64,000 bases of DNA from Sphagnum magellanicum (taxonomy: Eukaryota > Streptophyta > Sphagnopsida > Sphagnales > Sphagnaceae). Below the pieces are notes generated by a model that saw nothing but the letters and a program-made list of their open reading frames with translations, was not told the DNA's origin and searched no databases. Positions 54,721 to 64,000 of this stretch are shown here, piece after piece; the first letter of the stretch is position 1; every line of letters starts with the position of its first letter. Made by a program: the position numbers and the translations under genes. Location of the stretch: NCBI GenBank assembly GCA_021904315.1, contig CM038909.1, positions 10,310,001 through 10,374,000 of the forward strand, read 5' to 3'.

Positions 54721-57700
54721 ATGGCGGCAGCGGGGATTGTCGACAAGGCAACCAGTGACTTGCTCATAGGACCTGACTGGGCTCTCAACCTTGAGCTCTG
54801 TGATGTTATCAACAGCGATCCTTTGTAAGTGTTTTCGGGTTTTTGTTGTTTGTTTTGTTTTGTTTTTTGTTTCTGTCCGTTCTCGGCTAGTCTCTGTGTA
54901 GCCGGCTTTTGCTACGTGACCCCCCAAAAAAAAGTTTGCGCAGATTCTTTTGGTTTAGGATGCTGCTTTGTGTTGTGCTTTTTTTTGTGTATGTGAGCGG
55001 GGAAGGAAAGTGAATTTGAGAGCAGCTTGGGGGATGTATGTTCAGTCTTTTGGCTCAGTTGTGGTTGCTTTCTAGGACTAGGGTTTGAGGGGAGTCACAT
55101 GTTTTTCAGTTTTTTCAGCTGGGCCTTTCTGTGGACTGCTAATCTTTCTCCTTGTAGGTGGAGATTTTGTTTCATAATTTGGAAAATAATGGCTTTTTTG
55201 CAGCTTGTTTTTACTTATTGTCATCCATATTTCCCTCGTGTTGTTCTAGTCTGGCAATACATCTAATTTGTTCAACCTTTTTTGTCCCCCCCTTATATGT
55301 CCTGTTCTGTCTCCTGCATGACATGCATCCATTCTTGTCCCTCTTCTTCCAAACACACCTATAGTACTAATGTTGTGTGAGATGCATTGAAATTTTGTTG
55401 CCTTCTTGTGAGTTTCCATGTGGTGCTTTGATGGCTCTTTAAGGCATAAACATGCTTGCACCTGTTTCTCCTTGTCTGTCATCAGTATTCAGTGGTTTGC
55501 TGTATGTTTGAAGGCTGTACAAAATGACAACCCTGGCATTCTTGCTTTCATCCTCATGAATTTATTTTTTCTTCCTGGAATGACTTTAGGGTTATGTGCA
55601 TGAAGACTATATGCAGCATTCTGCAATGAAAAAAACCATTTCTTGCTGGGTTAAATCACTCAGATTTACTTTAGTCAGCAGATTCTATCACAGGAGAGGA
55701 GTTAGACTTGCAGAGAAGGACACATGTCCTACTGTTATGCAACATATGCATTTATATCTATTCTGGGGTGCATAGTATACTGTAGTAGAATTATGCAATG
55801 TTGATTTTGAAATTAGCAAAAGCCTGAACAGGTATTCTGTACAGGCTTCAGGTACAGTTGAGGCACAAAATAATGCTGTCTTTCTTTTGTCTGCTAATCT
55901 ATGGCACTGCTGCTGATAGTGGTGTCAATTGGCTTTTGGGAGGTGCTTTGGACCTAATGGAAGTTCTGGGGGTTTGGGATTATACCAGGCAAGCAAGGGA
56001 TGTTGTGAAGGCTGTCAAGAAACGTCTTGCTAACAAGAGCCCTACTGTCCAGCTTCTTGCACTTACAGTGAGTGCCTCACTACAATACTCTGGTTTTTAA
56101 GCTACCAAAGTCAAGGTGCGGGTATAGATAGCTGTTCTCTGGCTGGCCAAAGGAGAACACAGTGGAAGAGGGGTTCAGTCAATGTTCCTGGTGACACGAA
56201 TGTGACGTGGAGATTTTTTTCCTGTTTCTCCTGGGATGTATAATTTTGTCTGCAAAAGTAGACAGCACCACAGTTTGTAGTTGATGGCAACAGCTTCTGA
56301 AATGAGGTGTTGAGTTTGTTGGTTTTGAGAATTCTCTGTCAAAGTAGCTGGAGAAAAAGGTTTCTTGTTGAAGAAAAATCTCTTGAAGAATGTTAGATCT
56401 AACTTGGAGGTGTAGATTTTTTGAAGTTTAAAACTTGAGCTGGTTTCAATCTCAAGAAAACTTCAGTCATTCACTTGTTTGAGGATTGTGTACAGGTCTT
56501 GGAAACACTGATTAAAAACTGTGGAGATAATGTCCACCAGCAAATTGCGGAGAAAGATGTGCTAAATGAAATGGTGAAAATTGTGAGGAAGAAAGTAAGA
56601 TTTGTGGCAGGCCTCATGCTCTCTCATGTTGAGAGCACCAACATTCTGTTGTCATGAATGTCATTATTTTGTTCTACTGTTTTGCTGTCAAGCTGAAGCA
56701 TGTTTTTGGCAGGGAGCTAACTCACCCCATGAATTTTATATTGTTGGTTCTTGCAGGCAGACATGCGTGTGAGGGACAGGGTGCTTGTTTTGCTGGATTC
56801 GTGGCAACATGCTTTTGGGGGTTCAAGGGGGCGATATCCACAGTATTATATGGCATATCATGAATTGCAGGTATGCACCCTCAATATTTGGTGCTTCTTC
56901 TCTTTGCAGTCCATACAAGTGGTGTGATATATTGGCTCCCACTTTGGATGACTTTTCAGCATCATTTATCCTGTCAATTGAACCTTTCACTGCAATGAGT
57001 TGGCATGTCAGTCAAGTGCAATTCTTCTTCTTTTTTCCTTTCTTGTGTTCCACTTCCTCACATTTGTATGTCAGGCTACAGTATGTTGGTGCTCTCAATG
57101 ACTTAGGCACTATGTTGCACATGTTACAGAAATTGGGTGTGGAGTTCCCTCAGCGTGATGAACAGCATGCTGTGCCCATCTTCACTCCACCTCAACTACA
57201 GCCCATACCCAATTTCTATCCATCCACTGCATACACTAACCAACACTCTCCAGGAATAGTGCCCCCAAGAGCTGAGTCAAATGACAATCTTCCAGGCATG
57301 AGGTTTGTTACATCCATTTCATTTGAGGTACATGGACAGTAGTTGAAGATTCTATATTAGTATGCTGACTTGCTGAGGACACAAATCTTTTCATGGGAGC
57401 ATCTGACTTCTATTGTTGGGTTCAGCTTGACAGATATTCAGACCTCACGTGGTCTAATCGAGGTTCTTGCAGAGATGCTGAGTGCATTAGCCCCAGGTGA
57501 TCGAATGGTATGCTGTTCAGTTTTGTTTTTCCTCCTTTTTTGTAAGTGTTTTCCTTCAAATTCATGACATGAAATCTGCTATTATCAGAGGTGCCTAGTG
57601 TTCTGTTGATGTCTTGGAGCCTTGAGCTTGCTGCTGTGTACAAAGAATGTGAGAGCAAGCTTTGTTTTAATCCTGCAGGCTCTCAAGGAGGATGTGATAG

Positions 57701-59829
57701 TTGAGCTGGTTGAACAGAGTCGCTCATACCAGCGCCGTGTCATGCAGCTTGTCAACACAACCTCGTATGTTCTCTCCCTTTCTCTCCTTACCTTTATAAG
57801 GTCCCCTGTGACCTATAATTCTGGCTCCATGTTGGCAGGCTTGTGTCTGAGAGTTTCTCCTGTTATATGTTTGGGTGGATTTGTTCTTTGGTTCGTCAGT
57901 AGATGTTAATTGTTTTGCCATTCTCTTCTCTCTCTAAAGTCTACTTCAAGGAAGTCAAGTTGTTGGAGCCTTGCAGGAAGGTAGTTCCTACCATGAGAAT
58001 TTCTACCTCGTCCCCTGGGGAATGCAGAGTTTCTTCCTGTCTCTCTTTGTGTCTCTGACTGTCATTTTGGAATGAGCACAGTTTCCATTCTCTTGATCCA
58101 GCATAGAATTTTGTGCTGTTACTTGAACAGGGATGAGGAGTTGTTGGGTCAGGGCCTTTCTCTGAACGATGATCTTCAGCGTGTGCTTGCAAAGCATGAC
58201 GCCATTGCTTCGGGATCTCCATTGCCAAAGACCACTGAAAGTCGTATTTCTCGTGTTTATGATGACCATGATGAAGATGAGCAAGGAGATCAGCTGTCTC
58301 GCAGGTATTGTCAGGTTGGCCTGTTTGGTGCCCAATGCTGAACCATAATCACAGCTCAGGAAATAGATCTGTTTCCTGTACTTCGAGTTAACTATTCTCC
58401 TCACTGTGCAAACATATCATATTTTGTATTCTTTGGTTGCAATGGTTTTGAAGTAACAGCTGGTGTGCCTATATGGTGAACACTCATTTAGAGGTTGCTT
58501 TGCTCTGTAAAGGTTTTTGTCATTCTTTGGCTGAATGTTTTCCCTTCAGGGCTTGACTCCACAGGTCTCAGAACGTATACCTGCGTATTGCTGAATGGTT
58601 CAGTTTACTCAAATTTGTACAGTTTCTTGTTCAGTGAAGTTGTGATGTTGTTCTATGGCAGGCCCTCATCACAATCTACTTCAAGTTCTGGAGTGGCAGG
58701 GACCACACCACTGAGAGTAAAACCAACTGCACCTCAGCTAGTTCTGCCCCCTCCTCCTCAGCCAAGCAAAAAGCTGAGCACGATCGATTCTTCTGCTGTA
58801 AGTACTAGTCCCAACAATTCAGGAGTTGATCTTCTCAGTGGTGAGCCCATCATCAATACCAGAGACCAACCCACTGTGACCACAACAACTCCAGTTACAT
58901 CTCCTCAGACTAACCAGTATGGAGGCCAGCTTGCCCTAACTGACACTGAAGATGATACAAATCCCTTTGGGTCTGCCCCTTTTCGTGCAATCCCAAGCAC
59001 AGAGCCTCCTTCCTATGTATCCTCACAGCCATCTTTGCTGTCTCAGCAGCATTCTGATGGAAATGGGTTGCCTCCTTTACAGCCCTTCCAGCAGCAGCCT
59101 GTGCAACAGCCATCAGGCATACCACACAATAATTATGCTGCTCCATGGTCTACAGCTTCTTTGGCTGCTGGGCATACCCTCACACCACAGCAAAGAGCTT
59201 TGATCTATGGAGGGACAGGGCCTGCATCACCACAGTCTCCATCCGGGCAACAAGCTCCAGGGCAAGACCCTGGAAATCAGCAACCACCTCAAGGACAACA
59301 GTTGCATGGGCAACTGCAGGCACCTTTGCCACAGACACCACCACCATGGCAAGATGAAGTGCAGCCTCCCAATTTGCAAGGGGGCTACCAGGCTCCCTCT
59401 CCATGGGGGGGTGTCAATGGACCACAGCCTTGGAATATTCAGCAACACAACATGCTATATGGTCGTCAGCTGAGCTTGGGGTCTGCAATCCCACAACCAA
59501 CAGGGCAGTACATCCAGCAACAGCAGTCAGGTCAAGGAAACAATGACATGTACAGAACAGCTTCTGTTCCAACCCCACCCAGTGATCCATCAGGGCAGAA
59601 ACCTAATTTTGCACTCCAGGATACAAGTCAGTACATGCAGAACCAGCCTATAGGAGGCAAGTACAGGCAATCAGTAGCTATGCCTTCAACTTCGCCTCCA
59701 AAGCCGGTGAATCCAGCTGACAAGCTGTTTGAGGACCTAGTGGATTTGAGGAGTGTGAATGCCAAGTTCAAGGCTGCAGGAATTGTGGGTAGCCTTTCAA
59801 GGCCAAGTACAAGCAAGGCAGGCCCTTGA
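54721..59829 (+). CDS. TOL: TOM1-like (TOL) VHS-GAT protein, 9 exons
   Basis: Exons: 54,721-54,824; 55,989-56,067; 56,496-56,594; 56,757-56,870; 57,130-57,302; 57,426-57,507; 57,679-57,764; 58,131-58,304; 58,662-59,829. All borders are GT-AG and phases match, giving 692 residues. A VHS domain spans about 10-142 ([18 protein letters not shown] then [48 protein letters not shown]). A GAT domain spans about 190-275 ([55 protein letters not shown]). The long last exon encodes a Pro/Gln/Ser-rich tail with [18 protein letters not shown] and a conserved end, [13 protein letters not shown] and GAT bind ubiquitin; plant TOL proteins replace ESCRT-0 at the plasma membrane and early endosomes and send ubiquitinated cargo such as PIN2 to the vacuole. 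Size and tail suggest the long TOL type; the exact paralogue is not claimed. Confidence 0.94.
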
Positions 59830-61955
59830 AGTTCAGACAAGTTGTGGGTGAGTCGCAACAGTGGGAGTTAGGTGCATATGAGCATTGAAGTTCTGCTTAC
59901 TCTCCAAGTCTATTCTTTGTCTCATATCCTTTTTATTTTCATTGCCTCCTGTATCTTTATGAGTAGAACCTCTGCAAGGAATAAGTGTTTGTTTCAAGGT
60001 ATCCTACCCTTGATTCTGTGTAGGTGAGGGAGGACTGTATAAATATCTTGTGTCTTGATAAAAGTGACGTAATGTGGTGTCGGTTCGCTTGAAAGTTTGG
60101 GTAGTAATCACACAACACGTCTCCTTTCTTATGTTCAGTTGGCATGCTGCTGCTCTCTTCGTGGATCTGATTGTTTGTTGATACAAAATAAGACAGTTGT
60201 AAGTGAAGTTGATTTCAATGTGAGAAATGGTAGGCAAGAAGGTGACAGCAGGTGTGGATTGATGCATTTTTGTTGATTCTTAGTATTGTTAATGGGTGGG
60301 CAACACAGTAATATGGTTCATATTTGGGGTGGGGTTGGGTTAGATCCTTACTCGTGTAATTTTAGAACTACACACTTTTTACACTGGAAATTCCTGCTGT
60401 TTTCAGAACCTTTCGAAGGATAAATTGTAACATTTGAAGCTTTCCTGTTGAATTGTTTAGAAAGATGTATACAAATCTTGGTGTCTCATCCTTTGTGATG
60501 GGTAAGGCCAATGGGGTGGTGAGGAAAAGCCTCGAAATATAGGACAAGACTTGGGTACCACATGATTTAATCAGAAATGCTCGAGTTTTTGTCAACCCCA
60601 TTGATCAGCACATTCTGGGTTGGAAAAAGTCCCACAGTGAGGGCATTCCAAATTAAGGGGCCTACTACAAGTCCCATCTTGTACTTTGGGAATGCCCCTT
60701 ACACATGGGCTTTACATGGTGTAAAGCACAAGGTGAAACATGGAGCGAAGGTTACAATGGACTTGATTTGCAATGTGGCAGATTTTAACAATGCTCACAT
60801 CTTGGAGATGGGCTATCTTTAAATCTTGCCAGAAAGGTCGATTTCCATCACCTATCTCAAATGGTAAGCTTTGTTTTCTGTGTCAACACTTGGTGATACT
60901 AATTACCTTCTTTGTTCCAACATAGAGTTATCATTCTTCATTGTCATCCTATTTTGTTTACATTCCCTTTCTTCTCTCTACACTTAGGCTTCCACAATGG
61001 CTTTGGTACCTTCGAGCAATGTTCCATGAGAGTTTGGCAACTAGACTAAGAATTCCAGGAGGTTCAAGAGCTCTCAGCAAGGCGAAAGCATTAACAATAT
61101 ATTCAACTCAAGTGACTTCCAGGTACAAGGAGTCAAACAATCACAATTGTGTGAAAATGGAGGAATTTTTTTAAAGATCTAATGTTCTCAAGACATTGTA
61201 AGATAGATCGCAATGCAAATCATGCAAAGACAAGTGGAATATGTAGAATGGTGGATTCAAGAAGATATACAACTACTTTCACAAATGGGCAACAATACGT
61301 CATACTAGGATCTTTCTTTAGATGAACATGACAAATTGCACCTCCCACAGCAATTTGTGAAAGAGTTTTATGATAGCATATAAAACCTTTGAAGGTGAAT
61401 GAGCAATCAATCTACCCTTGCATCTATAAGATCTACAATTCCCAACAGACACAATTTATACACATCAATGTTTGAACACAAATAGCACATCATTGAACCA
61501 AAAAATGACTGCAACTAGTCACAAAAGAATTACACCACATGCATCTACTGCTTCAACACAATATTTTACTGAACAACCAAGTAACTACATGGAGTTTGGC
61601 TCAATCTTACATTTGTTAATTTGGAATTAGTCAAAACTCTATCCATATTCTATCAGACTCCTTCAAGGAACCTTTTCCAAATGAAAATCAACAACTAATG
61701 TTTAGCACACCTTGCTCAACTAGTCAACATTGCTAGGTAGTATTGCTAAAAAAACGTAAAAGAATATTAACAGTTCTTCTAGTAATTGATGTTGTGTACA
61801 AAAGTAGCAAAGCCTTGGTGAAATCCTTTGCTAGAAGCCTTGGACTACATTAGTGGTATCCAAGTAACAATGGAAGAGAAACGATCAAAGCAATAAATGT
61901 ATTTTTCACACGACAAACTTTGGAATATTTCATGGTGAAAAATCAGTTGACAATA
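59830..61955. other. 3' flank of TOL and non-coding stretch
   Basis: 59,830 to about 60,300 is probably 3' UTR. An 81-codon ORF at 60,577-60,822 and a 77-codon ORF at 60,941-61,174 show no recognisable motif. Nothing else is supported. Confidence 0.45.
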
Positions 61956-62363
61956 GAGTTTTCCTTAAAGTCATCCTGTCTTCGCCCTGTCTTTGGGCCT
62001 CTTTTCACCCCCTATCCCCCTCTTCGAGTGAGGTCCGCAAAAGTAAGGAAGTTTTATTAAATTTGGGTGTGAAATGCTGAAACTCAGCATTTAATGCACA
62101 AGGTTCCAGGTAATTATAGTAGTTGTACATGTAGGAGCAGTGAAAATATATGTAGCAGCGGTGGAGGCACTCGGGAGGAAAAAGGAAAGATGGGTCAAAA
62201 CAAGATGAAACTCAGTTTGGCACAAAAAATGGTGCATTTCTGAGTTTGAACACCCCCCCCTTAAGGCCAATGTACTTTTTTCCAGGATGTTTTGGAATCT
62301 CACCCGGTTTTGGACCAAACTCAGGGTTCTGGTGCCGTGTTTTCCTGACTTTACGGAAAGCTC
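61956..62363 (-). mobile_element. MITE family M1, copy 5, reverse orientation
   Basis: It is flanked by TA on both sides. On the plus strand it begins GAGTTTTCCTTAAAGTCA and ends TGACTTTACGGAAAGCTC. Read on the minus strand it aligns with the other copies: CCCTGAGTTTGGTCCA, AATTACCTGGAACCTTGTG and GGCCCAAAGACAGGGCG. At 408 bp it is the longest copy. Confidence 0.86.
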
Positions 62364-64000
62364 TAATATAAAGCTAATAACAAATGGCTGAACTCCTATC
62401 CAACCTATCATGAGCAATGTGCCAAACACTCATCACTAACAACAAACAAGTTTTAACAAGAGCTAAAACTTCTAACAATCCACGCAACACTCAAAAAAGA
62501 ATCACAAAACAACATGTAAAACACACATCATTAAACAAAATTGAATTCAATTGTCATTGCATAGTGATATAAATATAGATGTAAAGATTTTGAAAGATTT
62601 TATTCATTAAATTATGTAATATCTAATATGCAAAACATTGGCCAAAAGAAAGACAATACATTCAAAAGCATTATAGAAAGTGGAACACATATAAGCAAAT
62701 GAGTGAATATTGTCAAATGACACTATCCATGTCTTCAATGAAAATCTATTGAATTTTTTTCATGTTTGCAAACATTATTGAAATTGTATTTGTCAAGTTC
62801 TATTGAAATTTCGTCAAATTTTTGAGGTATTTAATAACTAAATGAGGTGTAATCTATTTTTTATTTTTTCTTTCATTTTTTTGCATGTAATTTGTAGGAA
62901 CACACCTTTCGATTTCAAATTTTTGATCATATGTTTTTATTATCTATCAAATGAAAGCACGGTAAAATAAACGCAAGAATGTGGCATCTTAAAAGCCAAT
63001 TTAAAAATCAGATAATTTCTTATATAAAAATTTAAATATTTTTAAAATTAATTATGAAATCATTGTGCCTTTATTGACATTATGGTAAGTTGAACACAAG
63101 ATTTTAAGAACATTAATATAATAAAAATAGATATCAAGTATGTTTTAAACTAATTGGTCAGTATGGCATTCAAAGGTTTATTTTATATCACAAAATATAA
63201 TGAGATAGACATGTACTAGTTGGGATGTAAATATCATCATATATTCAAAGGTGTCATCAAATATATTTTTACATATATATTTTTGTTAGAACATGCTCAA
63301 CACATATTTGAAACAAAAGTCCACATTGGAAAATTATAAAATTTATAATTACCTGCATTTTAAAAAACCTATTAAATTTTATTAAAACAATACAAAACTT
63401 GAAAATTAATGCACATTAGTGAAGAATTTTCTTATCTTTTATCATTACACAAAAAAATTCAATATACGACAATTTCAGAATGAGATTTCTTGATATTTTA
63501 TATCTAACTTTATCTTGAGGGGGGGGGGGACACAAGATAATCCAATTATCTATTGTCTCATGCTTACACCCGATTTCACAAACCAACTTTAGCCATAATG
63601 GCATTGATGTCAACATTTCAATCTTAAAAAATCATGTCATGTAATAAACATGTAATCATACCCAAAAGAGAAATTAGATCCAACATTGTTTTTTTCATAA
63701 TTCATAAAAAAATATTTTTCAAGATGCCAAATGCATTCCCCACAATGCTCCTTGCCTTCTTGTGTTGCTAGTTGTTAAATATCTTCAAGATTGCATGTCC
63801 TTGCACACACTCCTTGTAAGGAAACATGAGCTATGGAACTAAAGGGATATTTCCCATTAAATATGATTGGATCTAATATTGCATGTTGTTGTGTTGTGGA
63901 GCAAAAAATCCTTTTTTAAATGCTTGATTATAAATTTTAGACGTGCATATGTGGCAAATGTCATTAAAGGAGCCTAGTTGTCCAATGCATATATCTACAA
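62364..64000. other. AT-rich non-coding stretch to the window end
   Basis: A pure G run of nine or more lies near 63,519-63,530. ORFs are short. No gene, RNA or mobile element was recognised. Confidence 0.5.

Noticed and set aside
58910..59448. Minus-strand and shifted ORFs within the last TOL exon
   Set aside because: They are shadows of the Pro/Gln-rich coding sequence, which continues in the TOL frame to its stop.
60577..61174. Possible small genes (81 and 77 codons)
   Set aside because: No recognisable motif, no splice-linked partner and unremarkable composition; chance ORFs are likely.
1..64000. tRNA, rRNA or snRNA genes
   Set aside because: No sequence that I could fold or match to such genes was seen by eye; a covariance-model scan would be decisive.

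Overview
The window is nuclear DNA of a land plant. The recognisable genes are plant-type: an EXORDIUM-like protein, a GPI-anchored lipid transfer protein, a GEN1/SEND1-type Holliday junction resolvase and a TOM1-like (TOL) VHS-GAT protein. They have AT-rich GT-AG introns and sit in AT-rich DNA full of degraded transposons. I cannot name the species. The heavy load of decayed LTR elements and MITEs would fit a large-genome seed-free plant such as a fern or lycophyte, but that is a guess.

Layout. (1) 1-11,558 is one Ty3/gypsy retrotransposon on the minus strand. It keeps a complete 5' LTR, a tRNA-Met-type primer binding site, gag, RT-RNase H, integrase, a polypurine tract and the edge of its 3' LTR. 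It has been bombarded by later insertions: a 374-bp CACTA-type MITE, a solo LTR with a 5-bp target duplication, another LTR-like piece, and a ~2.3-kb segment that carries a broken member of an unknown small-protein family. (2) 13.6-18.5 kb holds minisatellites and a GC-rich hAT transposon (14,600-17,230) with terminal inverted repeats and a full-length but broken transposase. Beside it are two inward-facing copies of an LTR-like promoter repeat. (3) 18.5-29.4 kb is mostly non-coding. It contains a probable 1.84-kb CACTA element built from an array of GCCACATGGC-like palindromes, a second and intact member of the unknown small-protein family (25,995-26,417, minus), and a ~190-bp tandem repeat. 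(4) 29.4-64 kb is the gene-bearing part: EXORDIUM-like (32.0-33.1 kb, plus), GEN1 (35.7-39.3 kb, minus, 8 exons), a CCT6 chaperonin pseudogene (41.1-43.0 kb), a GPI-anchored LTP (46.7-48.8 kb, 3 exons) and a TOL gene (54.7-59.8 kb, 9 exons). Five copies of one MITE family and several units of a ~295-bp repeat lie between and upstream of these genes.

The genes do not form a pathway: two act at the cell surface or wall, one in DNA repair and one in ubiquitin-dependent endosomal sorting. The observations most worth following are the unknown small-protein family with a conserved LDFLQL C-terminus, the GC-rich hAT element, the two undescribed repeat families around the genes, and the palindrome-array CACTA-like element.
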